The notes under the pieces are model-generated. The model did no database searches and was not told the origin of the DNA. It saw only the letters and a list, made by a program, of their open reading frames with translations. DNA of 64,000 nucleotides from Megascapheus bottae (taxonomy: Eukaryota; Chordata; Mammalia; Rodentia; Geomyidae), in contig JANJXV010000004.1 of NCBI GenBank assembly GCA_024803745.1, positions 57,145,858-57,209,857 of the forward strand, in the 5' to 3' direction. Numbering within the stretch: position 1 is the stretch's first letter; each line of letters opens with the position of its first letter. Below, in pieces: positions 34,926 through 47,443 of the stretch. A program made the translations under genes and the position numbers.

Positions 34926-35465
34926 TTCCCAGCAAATAGGAATAAACTTTGCAGTCTGTTTCAATTTGCTAAACTGATGGCCTTTATATTGTTTTGACCT
35001 TCACAGCTTTCTTCACTTAGAGAAAAAGTGCTGGAATTTGAAAGAGATATACATAGCTCTTCAGTTTAACTCCTTCCCTTTCCCCCCAAATATGTCCAGC
35101 TCAGACATTTATAAGCTATTACTATACTTTCATAATACTTATATTTGATTTGGTACAGTATGAATAAACTGCATTTTAAAAGTTCATATATAGTTTAATT
35201 ATTCGAAACTTTTATTAATTTCTCCCTATAATGCAAGATAGGACTTGGCAGATTTTGGATGGACCCAATCAAATCTATTTTTTGCTAGACCTTAGTGGAC
35301 TCAAAATATTTATTATACTAACCATGTGCTAGAGGTAGAAAAGTTTGGGAACATGAGCTAGAGAAGGAAGGGAAAGAAAGAGAAGGCTTCTTTATCTTTT
35401 CAGAGCACAAGATTAATCCAAGTGGAATTGACAAGTGGGGATTCTTTATGGATTAGTTTTCATAT
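34926..35465. other. Unique sequence
   Basis: Nothing recognised. Confidence 0.5.
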
Positions 35466-35772
35466 CACCTTCTGTGAACTTTTTTTTTTTTGTCGGTCAT
35501 GAGGCTTGAACTCTGGGTCTGGGCACTTCCTCAGCTCAAGGCTACCACCCTACCTCTGGACCTAGGTGTTGTCCCTGAGCTCTTCAGCTACTGCCCTACC
35601 CCTTGAGCCACAGCTCCACTTCCTGTTTTCTAGTGATGAATTGGAGATAAGAGTCTCACGTTCTTTAGTGACTGGGCTGGCTTTGAACCATGATCCTCAG
35701 ATCTCAGCCTCTGGAGTAGCTAGGATTACAGGCGTGAGCCACTGTGTCCATGTCCGGCACCTTTTGTGAACT
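35466..35772 (-). mobile_element. Class B SINE with a doubled right half, 15-base duplication
   Basis: Element at 35481-35757, flanked by CACCTTCTGTGAACT (35466-35480) and CACCTTTTGTGAACT (35758-35772). Within it the right-half segment 'cagctcaaggctaccaccctacc' type occurs twice in tandem (about 35508-35560 and 35561-35610). The element is longer than its relatives by about 45 bases. Confidence 0.9.
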
Positions 35773-36158
35773 CTTGTTCACTCCCTTGTTCTCTTGAAGC
35801 TCTTGGGCTGCAGGAAACTTTTCCTTGTCTTGATATCAGAAGGCTAGCACAAATATCCTAGGGTCAGACGGTGCCATTTAGATACTAACAAGAGAACAAA
35901 CTACAATGATTGGTAGTTATCTAACTTTTCTAGTGATGTAATTAAATGGAAGGTAAAACAAATGTTTTCTCAGCAGAATTCCAGACAGTTGAAAAAAATG
36001 AAATGATGTATTTAAGTAGATCTTGGAAGGGACAATCTTTTAAAAGAAAGAATATCAATTTGTTCTTCAGAGCAGATATCAAAATCTTGCTTCTGTAACT
36101 GGATACCTTTAAATCAGCCTGGATAGGGAATGTGGCCCATCTTTCTGGAATGTCTAGG
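35773..36158. other. Unique sequence
   Basis: Nothing recognised. Confidence 0.5.
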
Positions 36159-36358
36159 TTTTTTTATTTTTTTGCCATTCCTGGGCCTTGAACTCAGGGC
36201 CTGGGCACTGTACTTGGGCTTTCTCAAGGCTAGAGCTCTACCATTTGAGTCATAGCACCATTTCTGGCTTTTTTCTATGTATGTGATACCGAGGAATCGA
36301 ACCTGGGTCTTTGTGCATGCTAGGCAAGCACTCAACCACTAGGTTAAATTCATGGCCC
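36159..36358 (-). mobile_element. Class A SINE
   Basis: Minus-strand dimer, little diverged (gccattcctgggccttgaac ... tgcatgctaggcaagcactc on the plus strand). Confidence 0.95.
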
Positions 36359-37052
36359 TGTATCTGCTTTTTTAATTGCAAATAATTCAAAACACTGAAA
36401 TATTAAAACAGAGACACAGTTACCAGGTATAGAATGCAGACTCATTGAATGAAACACTAGAGTTAAATTACATTTCCTTGTTCCAATGGGCCACTTGAGG
36501 CAGTGCCTGCAGTCCCTCCTGGGAACTTCTGGGTCCTGAAGAGGAAGTGGCTAAGAAACCCTGGGGACCCATTTTGTGTGGCTTCATTATAGAATCCCAG
36601 AGTTTCTGTGGTGAGATGAGGAGGAGAGAGGAGGAGGTAAATCTCTCTGAGCCAGTCTTTGTAAGTTGGAGACTAATTGCATTAATTTTTTTGAAACTGT
36701 GGTCTGTTATAGCTGAGAAGTTTTGAAATAAAAAGATGATGGAATTTTAGCCTTCCAGCACTTTTACCACTTCTATCAAATGATGGCAGGCTCTTCTTGA
36801 AGGGAATATCATTAAAGTAAAAGAGTGGGGAACACATCACATTACTGCTGGTAATACATGGAAGGTTTATATTAGGTAGATTTTAAAACAAGACAAATTT
36901 CAGTATTTTTCCACTTCCCTTCATTTCTTTAATCAAAGTTAAGCATATTTCAGAAGTGTAAGGAAATTACAAGGACAAAATCTTTCTGGAAAGTAAAACG
37001 TATTGCGAGGTTAAGGTATTTGACTTAAAGCTTATGAAATATGGGATTTATT
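36359..37052. other. Unique sequence
   Basis: Less AT-rich than its surroundings at 36480-36660, but no frame, repeat or motif is recognised. Confidence 0.5.
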
Positions 37053-37292
37053 TGTATTTTTTTGTTCCAGTTCTGGGGCTTGAACTCTGGGCCTGAGCAC
37101 TGTTCCTAAGCTTTTGTGCTTAAGGACAGGGCTCTATCACTTAAACCACAGCTCCACCTATAGCCTTTTGATAATTAATTGGAGAGAAGAGTCTCATGAA
37201 ATTTCCTACCTGGGATGGCTTTGAACTACAATCCTCAGATCTTAGCCTCTTGAATAGCTAAGATTGTAGTCATGAGTCACTAGTGCCCAGTT
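37053..37292 (-). mobile_element. Class B SINE
   Basis: Minus-strand head (gggcactagtgactcatgac) and tail are both present, moderately diverged. Confidence 0.9.
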
Positions 37293-37701
37293 AAAAATGT
37301 TTTAAATAGACTCTGATTTTAAATCAGAGTAAGAAGTATGATGGTCCTTTTCTTCTCTTATTCTAAAAAAAGATTAAATCTCTTAAGCTAGGCTTAGTGG
37401 AGACCCTCAAACCAATCAGTGTAATCAAGAACAGGAAATTGACCCATGTGGACATTGGTATGGGTCTTCTATTTTCAATATTAAAAACAGATCTGCTGTC
37501 AATGAGTCTGTAGTAAACTTTTATTAGGGCAGGTATTTCCAATTCAGCTAAATACTATCACTTGTGCATTGAGACGCTTAAAAAAGTGACTGCACATATT
37601 GTAGTTAATAAGAGATAGAAAAAGTGAGAATCACGTCCTAGTCTTCGTTATATTGGAAAATAAAGTATTTTCCCATTATTTTCTTCATTCTGCACATTGC
37701 C
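37293..37701. other. Unique sequence
   Basis: Nothing recognised. If the candidate exon next to it were real, this would be its 3' UTR side, but no AATAAA is seen close by. Confidence 0.45.
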
Positions 37702-37854
37702 TCATGGCTTCTTCTTCAGCAAGCTGTTGACAGGGTCAGCCTCAAGTAAGGCATGCATGAAATCCACATCTCCAGGTTGAAAAATGGAGGGGAAAACCCT
37801 GAGGTTTGCACATGAATTCTTTGAGTTTATAATCTTCCCCAGAGCAGTTTGTTT
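37702..37854 (-). other. Candidate terminal coding exon (uncertain)
   Basis: On the minus strand a splice-acceptor-like TTTTGTTTCAACAG (37868-37855) is followed by an open frame of 50 codons and a TGA at 37704-37702. The frame reads KQTALGKIINSKNS... and ends ...DFMHALLEADPVNSLLKKKP. I do not recognise the protein. A 50-codon open stretch is not rare by chance and no second exon was found, so this is only a hint. Confidence 0.2.
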
Positions 37855-37993
37855 CTGTTGAAACAAAACTTTGATCATTGTACAATCAACAACTTTTACC
37901 CAAACTAAAATTTAAGTATATCTTGTGAGTGTTTGTATTTATTTTAGGATTTCAAGGTCTTCTTTCTTTCTTTCTTTTTTGTTCTATTTTTAT

Positions 37994-38075
37994 TTCCAGA
38001 GCTGAGGACTGAATTCAAGGCCTTGCACTCAATCGGCAAGTCCTCTTCCTCTGAGCTAATTCCTCAACCCCTGAA
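37994..38075 (-). mobile_element. ID-like SINE
   Basis: Minus strand ggggttgaggaattagctca (A box) ... gaattcagtcctcag (B box), preceded by TTTC repeats as the A-tail side. A single unit without the right half. Confidence 0.75.
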
Positions 38076-38682
38076 GATTGTCTTTCTTATTCTGAAAAGA
38101 TGTAAAAATGGGAGGGTAGAGAAAAAGGGAAGGAAATAAGAATAAATGTTGGTATGTCAAAAAGTACTTAGGAAAGGCACTCCAAGAGAGCTCAAAAGAT
38201 TACTTATTCCACTGTGAAACTGTGAATGTGCCCATTTACCAAATTTAATTTTCTCATTGTATTTTTAAGAGGGAATGTGGGTTTGAGACTTCTTGAAGTA
38301 ATTTTTGTCACTCTTTTTGTGCAGCCTTTGGTCAGAAATTAAACGATGAAGGCCTTAAAATAAGGCTTGTTGAGATACCATGGTCCTGCAACCCCACCGG
38401 CTCATTCATAGTCTATATTTTACTGAGCAACAGCCATGAAAACACAAAATCTACGCATTTTGACTATAACTTGGTCATCTATCTGTGTGCCAGTAAGACT
38501 GATAAAGTCACTGGCTATCTCAAATTTGTTGGTAGTTTTGAAATTTATTGTTTGCATTGATGTTTTAATAAAACTTTTAGTACTTAACCTCATATAAATA
38601 TTGTAGGCTACTATTGTTATCGAATTGGAATAGAAATGTCCCTAAGAATCATTCACATAGGGCACTTTAAAAAAAGAATTCA
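38076..38682. other. Unique sequence
   Basis: Nothing recognised. Confidence 0.5.
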
Positions 38683-38926
38683 TGAGCATGTGCCAGTAGC
38701 TCACACTTATAATCTTAGCTACATAGGAGGCTGAGAGCTGAAGATCATTGTTCAAAGCCAGGTCAGGCAGGAAATTCCCTAAGACTCCTATTTCCAATGA
38801 AGCATCAAAAAAGCTGAACGTATAGTTGTGGCTCAAATGGTGCTAGCCTTGAGGAAGAAAAAAAAAGCTCAGGGACAGAGCTCAGGTTCTGAGTTCAAGC
38901 CCCCTAGGACTGGTGCACATTAACAA
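38683..38926 (+). mobile_element. Class B SINE
   Basis: B1-like head (gtagctcacacttataatct), tRNA-like tail (ctgagttcaagcccc) and an AATAAATAAAAA tail. Confidence 0.9.
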
Positions 38927-38974
38927 TAAATAAAAACAATTTCTAAGGCAATCCAAGATATATTTTTGTCCTTA

Positions 38975-39217
38975 AAATGTGGCCATTTTTACCCAGGTGC
39001 TGATGGATCACACCTGTAATCCTGGCTACTCAGGAGGCTGAGATTTGAAGACTGAGATTCAAAGCCATCCCTGGCATGAAAGTCCATGAGACTCTTAACT
39101 CTAACCACCAGAAAAATGGAAGTAGTGCAGTGACTCAAGTGGTAGAGCACTAGCCTTGAGCTGAAGAGCTCAAGGACAGTACCCAGGCCCACGACTGACA
39201 AAAAAAGTGGTCATATT
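38975..39217 (+). mobile_element. Class B SINE
   Basis: Element at about 38991-39203, well preserved. Flanks aatgtggccattttt and aaagtggtcatattt are a likely decayed duplication. Confidence 0.9.
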
Positions 39218-41469
39218 TGTTTTTTGCACTTTTCTACTTCAATGAGAGACCATAGTATATGAATGTGGGAAATACTCAGTAGAACTGAGATCACCACCTT
39301 CAGATGGAGTTGCTTAGCACTGAATAATTCCACGAAGTAATGAGTTCTTCCATTATGAATGACAAAGATGCCAGGCCCCATTGAAATCATGCTTACTCCT
39401 CTGTTCAGAAAAAGGAGAAAAAAGTCAACTGAAAACAAAATTTACTTCTGGGCAAGAGGACACTATAATTTCAACATCAGAAGTAAAAGTATGATTTTTT
39501 TTCCTGGTTAGCATCCCATCCAAAGGGAAAAGAACACCAAGGTCATATTTCTTGAAAAGAACCACTGTATTTCGGTTCCCCCAGAGTGAGGCTTCTGGGG
39601 ACTTGTATTTGTGCTCTTTATACATACCTCTTTGTAGCATTGTATCTCCCAACAACAACAAAAAAGGGCTGTTGTAAATATGCCACAAAGGAATGTGAAT
39701 GCTGATCACATTCCTAGTGAGTCCTGTTCTATTTCTGGTGAATTTATATTTTGTTTATATAATTTTATATTTTCTATCCCACACTAGACAAGTTGAAATC
39801 TCCAAATACATCCTAGAAGACCCAGTGCTCAAAAACATTTTCTTTGTGCATTATAGTTGGACAGTCCTAAAAGCAGAAAAGAATGAAGTCTATTTTTTCC
39901 AGGTTTCAACCTTACCTGTATATTTAACTAAGGTCCAAACTAATGAAAGATGTAGTAGCTATGACCAGGCAATTAGCTTCACCCCCAGGGCAGGCCATTT
40001 CTGCATGCATCTTCTGGATGCATGTTTGTGAGTTGAGAACATCTTCTGTGGACCCATCTCCATGTAGCCAGCAATGATCATAGAAAAAAGCACAGTGGCA
40101 ATTTATTTTTTTTCTTACTTTCTACACATTTCTTTACTGCATACGGTGTGCAAAATGCATTTAGAATTGACCTTTAGATGTGAGTTGACAGTAAAGTAGG
40201 ATTTACATAGTGTGAGTGCTCAGGTAAGATCTCTTTCTCCACTTCCATATCCTGTCTCAAATATGAGTCATGGACTCCAATTCCACACAAAGTGCTGTTT
40301 TCCTGAGGTTTGAATTAGACTCTTAGATTAGTTTTCTGCCTTAAATTTATATTCTGCTTGTTTCCTTGCTTCTACCCAAAGCCTGGAGATATATGACTGC
40401 TTTAGGAAATACTTTTCCAGCGTGGGTTTTTGCAGCATCTTTGCGTGCCAGAGGAGTGTCGCCTTTCCCAGCTACCTTGCTTGCCTGATGCTCAAAACCA
40501 GATTCTTTTTTAAACACTGAAGAGAGCCTACAGTAGAAGAGAAGGGGATACATAGGGCACAATTCTTTCACAAACTTAAAACATTCAGAAGTTCCATGCC
40601 AAGTTGCTGATTTTTTAATCAAATAGGGGTGATGACAAGAGCAGAGATGCCTGGAATGGGACAGGATGAAGTAAATGGTTTTGCCACAAAAACATTTCCT
40701 AACCCTCTGATGGGATGTAGTCTACTTTTTCTTCTGCTTCCCCTCTCTTGTGATCCTAGGGCTACGTGTTTGGAGTGCAGGGAAAGGCCATGGTGTGTCC
40801 CTCATTTCCCGTGGGCTTAGTCAGTGAGGAGCTTATGAGAAGATGGGAAAGAAAGGAAGAGAGTACATCAAGGTGTTTATTTCCTGGTCTTGTGTCTCAG
40901 ACCAGCTGATCCTCTTTAAAGTGAGGTAATTTCTCCTCCTGAGAAAGCCTAGTTTTGGGTTTATGCTTTTGGGTTTTTCTACCTTCTTTCTCTCCTTGTT
41001 CCTTTTAGCCTAGGGTTGGTGGCAGTTCTTCTGACATTATCTCAGTTTCCTAAATGATTCTCATGAAGTTCTCTTTTGTCTATTTACAATTTTGTAATCA
41101 GCCTCTGTGTAAATGACTTTTTTTCCTCTGGATTCCCTTAATTTGAACTATGTGCTTCTTTACAGGAAGTCCTCTTGAACTGCCAATTGAATGACTTATT
41201 CGGATGATTAGCTCCTTTATGAAGTATATACATACTGGAAAGGTTTAGCCTGATTCGGACCTAAGTATTGGTTTCACAGAGTTTGAAACTTTGACATTGG
41301 AGATTTTTAGGGAGCACAAGGGAGGTGGAAGCTGTCCTTGAAAGTTATCTATGACTGAATGGACAGGGAGGAGGGATTTGGCTGGGAATACCTGCTGTTT
41401 CTCCACCTTTTTTCATTGTTCTCTGGAATGCATATAGGATGTGTCAGTGTCATGTCCTTTAACATAGGA
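39218..41469. other. Long unique stretch
   Basis: About 2.2 kb without a recognisable SINE or L1, the cleanest part of the window. Open frames at 39425-39709 and 40347-40622 (both minus) and 40629-40820 (plus) have no domain I can name. Confidence 0.5.
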
Positions 41470-41590
41470 TTAGTTAGCAAGCAATGAAGAAAGCTGAGTT
41501 GTGAACCCAAGGAATCTGGTTCAGAGTCTAGGCTCCCAACTCCTAAACGTATATCTTTAACTAGGTGTTGCCTTTAGTAGTCTTTATGTG
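41470..41590 (-). mobile_element. Possible MIR remnant
   Basis: Plus-strand text gttgtgaacccaaggaatct and cagagtctaggctcccaact resembles the reverse of a MIR tRNA-related head. Confidence 0.4.
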
Positions 41591-43099
41591 TCCAGGCCAC
41601 AAAATTAATGGAGAAACCATTTCATTGGTAGGAATCTTGAGATTTCAAGTATTAAACTGGATTGGACCTGAGAGTTTAAAAACTTATGAAAACTAGACTT
41701 AAAAGAAACACAACAAGGTCCATTTGGAATTTGTGACTCGTATTCAAATGTTCCTCAGAGAGATTTAAAAAGAAAGCATTTTGTAGTTGTGAGATGTCTC
41801 ATAAAAGGACCTCAAGAAGGAGCCAGAAGCTGCAGGGAGCAATCAGGCTGGAGAAGACCTGTGAGGAAGCAATAATGACTTTCACACTCATCAAGTAGGA
41901 ATACCAATCACTAACAACCAAATTTGTCACTGAATTAGACACCTAAAGCCAAATAAACTCTTTATCCTACTAGTAATCTGCTACACCACTTAAGCACTAG
42001 ATTAAATATTTTTTAACTGTTTATCAACCAGGTTGTATCCCAAAGCTATTTTGATGTGGAGGTAGTAGGTGGTGGATGAACAAAGCAGCACTTCTGAGCA
42101 GATTGCCTATAAAAGCCTAAGGTCATGCTTTTAGGCTGGTGCTGCAATTTAAATATTCAGTCAAGGAGATTCTGTGTGTTGGGATGGCTGCAAAATCTTT
42201 GCCCATCTCAATAGTTTAGGTACTGCACAGATTTTCCATGTCATTGTCAGCTGAATGCACAAATTATGGTAGGTGAGGGAGGGATAGGTCTGTCCTGCTT
42301 CCCACACACCTAGCAGAACATTAATGCTGCAAGGATCCAGAACTAGGGATGAAGAAGCAGCTGGGTTAGGCTCACATAGGCAATGGTCCAAAGGTGATAC
42401 ATAAAACGTGTTTAGTCCAACCATTGTGAATTTGATATTTAATTTTAACTGAAACTTGATGATATGTGAACTTGAAAATTTATTAGCTGTAACAGAAAGC
42501 AACTCTTCCATGCCTCTGAAATCTCTGACATGCTTTAAAGACAGCAGCTGGTTTATTAATTTAGTCAACCTATGTGAATTCTAATTGTGTTTTGGTCCTC
42601 CAAGGATCTTACAAATAGATGCAGAAAAATAAGGAACAATTATAGCTACCATTTGTGTTTTCTTAATGGATTTTCACTGGATCTGTTGAATGAAAGTAAG
42701 AGCTAATACACATCTTAGACTCTGAAAATTGAAAACCAATTAAAAAAAGTGAAACTGTACTGTATTCTGATTACGTTTATTTCCCAGAGCTATGCATGAA
42801 AATCACTTAATGAAAAGCCTGAATTGTCTTACTAATTTAATGTGAAAACTTGAGGGGAAGAATTTGTCCTCTATTAAATTGTCCAGGTCTAGCCAAAAAC
42901 TCAGAATGCAAAAGTGACACTAGAAGATATGGGAATAAAACATCATCAGGCCCTATCTATTGCAATTTCTTTACTCTCACCTTTTCCTTAATAATTTTCT
43001 GACCATCCACACTATATTTCCATCCCATTCTCTTCATATAATAAATTGTAATACAGTTAAATTTTTCTAGATTAGGCATCATGACATCTTAGTTTTATT
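41591..43099. other. Unique sequence
   Basis: Holds the longest open frame of the window outside repeats (42161-42568, minus, 135 codons). It has no motif and no splice or promoter context, and I treat it as chance. Confidence 0.5.
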
Positions 43100-43338
43100 T
43101 TTTTTCTTTAATCTGTTGTGCTTATACTGGGGCTTGAACTCAGGGTCTGTGTTGTTTGGCTTATTGATTCAAGACTTGGTATTCTATCTCTTAAGCCACC
43201 TCTCTACTGCCAGCATTTTTCCTAATGAATTGGAGATAAAGACTCTACCAAGTCTGTTTGTGCAGACTGGCTTCAAAATGAAGTCATCATATTTAAGCTG
43301 CCTGAATAGGTAGGTGTGAATTATCAGTGTTCAGCTTC
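43100..43338 (-). mobile_element. Diverged class B SINE
   Basis: Plus-strand words actggggcttgaactcaggg, aatgaattggagataaagac and agcctgcctgaatagg-like text mark the tail, middle and head. Confidence 0.8.
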
Positions 43339-44568
43339 ATGACATTTTAGGTGCAGTGATTACTCTCATATATTTGTTCTTGAAATTAGTAAAAGCTTAT
43401 CAAAAGAATAAAGAGTTTCATTTCCAAGAGACTTTTTACAGTGAATTAAGATAAATTCTCCTTTGCAGATTTTTCTACATTAACTGTGTAATACAATGAA
43501 CATAAAAAGCTCACTGGGTGATGAGATGATGCCATGTCTGTTAAGTTGGCCATGTTATTAACCGTGTGCTATTCTGTAAAGTGAATCTGTTCAGCTCGTT
43601 GGACACTGTTGATTAGTACTGGTATATTTTGGCATACATATGCATAATAAAATGAGCTCCAGCCTTAGAACGTTCTGTTTAAATTCTATATAATGACAGA
43701 TGGACATTGGGTTATTAGCATTTATAGATATGTCAAAGGTCCATCCAATAATTGAGTATCTGTACCTCCCAACAGTGTAGTAGATACTGGCTATGTACAG
43801 TGTGTATGACCAAATGGTGTCTAGTGGGGAGACCCATTGAGCTAAAGATAGAAACTACACATGCTGGTAAGGGTTCAAGTGCAGGGAAACCCAAACCTCA
43901 CTGGCACTTGTGAGCAGAGTAAACAGCTAGGATGGTTTGAGGGCTCAGGACTATCTGACATATTTTCACAGAGAGGAGGTCAGGCTGGGTCTTGAAAACT
44001 TGATCAACAAAAGTCTAAAATATATCCCTTCCAAACGCCTGTGCTGTTTGGAATTTAAAAGTGAAATAAAATGTTGGCCACAAGGTCAGAGCATCCTCAT
44101 CTTGTCAGCACCACAACTGTAATCGTGCAGCAGCTTTAGTAGGTGACAAATACATCTAATTTCTTATGGTGAATTTGGAGAGAATGCTTTCTCCCACACC
44201 CTGATCTGGATGCCAGGTTTTATGCAGTTCTAAATCAGAAGGGATTAGCACATAGGGTTCCTAACCTGACACAGGAGTCTGGTGATTTACTTTCCTGGAC
44301 CAGACATCTACTTTGGGGTTGTGTTTCTGATGAACAGGCAGTTTAAGGATCACATTGGCAGGGCTTTCACACTGAGCACTTAACTTCATGGTATTACTCA
44401 ACCTCAAGCCTGAAAGATTTATAAATGGATAGATCCAAAAGTTCACTTCTAGCTGAGAACTCCTTAATTTTCCTTAGCTGCATTTGGATAAAGGGAATAT
44501 ATAAATAATTACCAAAACTTTCATAGCAGCAATTCTCTTGGGTTAGGAATATAGAAATAACATTATTT
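43339..44568. other. Unique sequence
   Basis: Nothing recognised. Confidence 0.5.
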
Positions 44569-44813
44569 TCTTTCTTTTTTCTTTTTGGCAGTAGTGTGGC
44601 TTGAACTCTGGGTCTGGGAACTGTCCCTGAGTTCTTCAGTTCAGGGCTACCTCTCTATTGCTGGAGCCACAGTTCCAGTTCTGGTTTTCTAGTGGTTAAC
44701 TGGAGATAAGAGTCTCATAGACTTTAGTGCCTCGACTGGCTTTGAACCACAATCCTCAGATCTCAGCCTCCCGCGTTGCTAGGATTATAGGCGTGAGCCA
44801 CTGGTGCCTGGCT
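44569..44813 (-). mobile_element. Class B SINE
   Basis: Minus strand: gccaggcaccagtggctcac head, right half of the gttcttcagttcaggg variant, TTTC-rich tail side. Confidence 0.95.
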
Positions 44814-44899
44814 AGGAATGACTTTTTTAGCTTATATCCAGCATATCATAGCTTATTTTCTACTATATTTTAAAGTTTCTTATTTGACAACAGACCATG

Positions 44900-45170
44900 G
44901 TAAGATCAAATGATACCTGGCCTTTGGGTCCAGACATTCAGTTCTCTTTGGTTATATCCCTTACCTATTGCCTCGGGGACTTGGTGCATTTATGTTTTCT
45001 GCCCAAATCTTGTGAAATTGGATCACACACCTCTCTATGACTCAGTTTCCTCATCTGTAGATTACAGCGTTGTTAGTATCTACCTCTTAAGGCTTTCCAT
45101 AAATTAAAATGTTAACTCAGGTTAAGCCTTTCATCATAAGTTCTTCATTGGCTATCAGTTAGTATTACTA
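44900..45170 (+). mobile_element. MIR-type SINE
   Basis: The core is clear: cacctctctatgactcagtt, tcctcatctgtagattacag, then gtatctacctcttaaggctt. The head (ggcctttgggtccagacatt) is weaker. Confidence 0.75.
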
Positions 45171-45351
45171 TATATTAATGTAGTTTTCTATAAAATAACT
45201 GAGAAGAACAGCCTTTGATATTCATGGCAAGAAAGTAGAGAAAATGGCCCCCATTTTGCATAGATTATTCCCCAAGAAAAAGCTACCTGCAGGATTTACC
45301 TGAACAGCCAAGTCTTCCAGGGACAGGAAATGCCCAATGATCTTTAGCTTA

Positions 45352-45561
45352 GGACCCACTTTTTTTTTTGCCAGTCCTGGGTTTGAGCTCAGGGCCTGAG
45401 CACTGTCCTTGGACTTTCTCAAGGCTAGAGCTCTACCACTTGAGCCTCAGTACCACTTCTGGCTTTTTCCTACGTATGTGGCACCGAGGAATCGAACATG
45501 GGTCTTTGTGCATGCTAGGTAAGCACTCTACCACTAGGCTAAACTCCCGGCCTCGACCCAC
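45352..45561 (-). mobile_element. Class A SINE
   Basis: Minus-strand dimer at 45360-45553, with GGACCCAC and CGACCCAC at its edges. Confidence 0.95.
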
Positions 45562-45619
45562 GAAATTTTTATGGAAACCACAAAACCTAGAAACAAAGAA
45601 ATTTCATTAACTGGAATTT

Positions 45620-45842
45620 GTGTGTGCTTATATGCCAGCTCTGGGGCTTAAATTCAAAGCCTTGCTCAGTCCCTTAACTTTTCAGCTCAAGACTGGCTTC
45701 TATTACTTGAGCCAGACCTTCACTGCTGGCTCTTTATTGGTTAATTGGAGATAGTCTTAAGGGCTTTCCTGCCCTTGTTGGCTTTGAAGCACAATCATCA
45801 GATCTCAGCCTCCTTTATGGGCATGAGTTACCTGTACCCATA
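45620..45842 (-). mobile_element. Class B SINE
   Basis: Minus strand, with a deletion near the head (cctcctttatgggcatgagt on the plus strand). Confidence 0.85.
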
Positions 45843-45872
45843 GAATTTTGGTCTCTATAAAATCACCCTAGT

Positions 45873-46110
45873 GCCAGGCTCCAGTGGCTCACATCTGTAA
45901 TCCAACTTACTAGGGACGCTGAGATTTGAGGATTGTGGTTTGAAGGCCACCTAGACAAGAAAGGCAGTGGACTCTTATCTCTAATAAATACTCAGAAAAG
46001 GTCAGAAGTGGTGCTGTAGCTCAAGGGATAGAATGCTATCTTTCAGCAAAAGAAGCTCAGAAACAGCACTTAGCCTAGAGTTCAGGCCCTAGGACCAGCA
46101 GAAACAAAAA
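45873..46110 (+). mobile_element. Class B SINE
   Basis: gccaggctccagtggctcac head and tRNA-like tail (tagagttcaggccctaggac). It faces the element just upstream, making an inverted SINE pair with a 30-base gap. Confidence 0.9.
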
Positions 46111-46179
46111 TTAAAGCAAAACCAAACCAACCACCCCAGTGAACATGATTGGCTAGAAGAACATAAGCTGGGTCTGTGT

Positions 46180-46415
46180 GTCAAAAGGCATTGGTATCTC
46201 ATGCCTGTCATCCTAGCTACTTAGGAGGCTGAGATCTGAGAATCATGGTTCAAAGCCGGCCCAGGAACTAAAGTCTGTGAGACTCTATCTCCAATTAACC
46301 CCAAGAAAACCAGAAGTGGCACTGCAGCTCAAGGAGTAGAGCACAAGCCTTGAGTTGAAGAGCTCAGGGACAGTGCCAAGGCCCAGAGTTCAAGCCCCAT
46401 GACTAAAGGCCAGGG
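46180..46415 (+). mobile_element. Class B SINE
   Basis: Well-preserved element; the right half is of the gagttgaagagctcagggac variant. Confidence 0.9.
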
Positions 46416-46929
46416 GTCGGGGGGAAGCAAGGTATAAACTCTCACTATTCAGATGGTGAGGTCACAGGCATGCAATTTCTTGGGAGATTGGGAAGTTTGT
46501 AATAATAATGCATTAATTTTCCTAGTTTCAAGAAGGGAGAAAACAATATAACAGAGACAGCTATAAGTTTTGGTATGTGTCCCCCAAAGATCAATGCATT
46601 AAAAATCATATCCATCCCCTCTTACCCTCTCTTGGATGCTCTCCTCTACTTTTGATAATCTCTCTCTTGCCCCTCCTACTTTCTAGTCTTTTTCCCACCA
46701 CTAGATTCTACATATAGGAAAAAACATGTGATACTTTTTCTTTTACAGCCTGATTTACTTTACAACATGAGGCTCTCCAGTCTCATTCACTTTCATGCAG
46801 AAATATGATTTCATTCTTCTTCATTGCTTACTGATACTCCATTGTACATTTTCTTTAGAAGTATTCTTGATGATAATTATCCTGACTAGAGTGAGCTTAC
46901 ACCCATATGAAATAAAGTTGTTGGATTTT

Positions 46930-47122
46930 TATTTTGCCATTCCTAGGTTTGAGCTCAGGGCCTGAGCATTGTCCTTGGACTTTCTCAAGGCTAGAGCTCT
47001 ACTACTTGAGCCTCAGCACCACTTCTGGCTTTTTTCTAGGTATGTGGTACTGAGGAATTGTACCCAGATTTTTGTGCCTGCCAGGCAAGCATTCCACCAC
47101 TAGGCTAAACTCACGGCCCCTA
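46930..47122 (-). mobile_element. Class A SINE nested in L1
   Basis: Minus-strand dimer, B-box region slightly altered (aattgtacccagatt). Confidence 0.95.
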
Positions 47123-47204
47123 AAAGTTTTGATTTGTTATTTCCTTGATGACTAAATATGTTGAATACATTGTCATAAAACTACTGGCCATTTCATTTAT
47201 ACAT

Positions 47205-47443
47205 CCTTTTTGTTGTTGTTATCGGTCACATGGGTCTGGGTCTGAGTGCTGACTCTGAGTTCTTCAGCTGAAAGCCATCACCCTACCCCTTGAGCCACAT
47301 CGCCACTTCCAGTTTTCTGGTAGTTATTTGGAGATAACTGTCTCATGGTCTTTCGTGCCAGGGCTGGCTTTGAACTGCAATCCTCAGATCTCAGCCTCTT
47401 GCATAGCTAGGATTACATGTGTGAGCACAGGTTGCCCAGCATT
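47205..47443 (-). mobile_element. Class B SINE nested in L1
   Basis: Minus strand; GTT repeats on the tail side, CATTTAT on both flanks. Confidence 0.9.

Noticed and set aside
42161..42568. 135-codon minus-strand frame
   Set aside because: No known motif, splice signal or start context; a frame this long is expected by chance somewhere in 64 kb.
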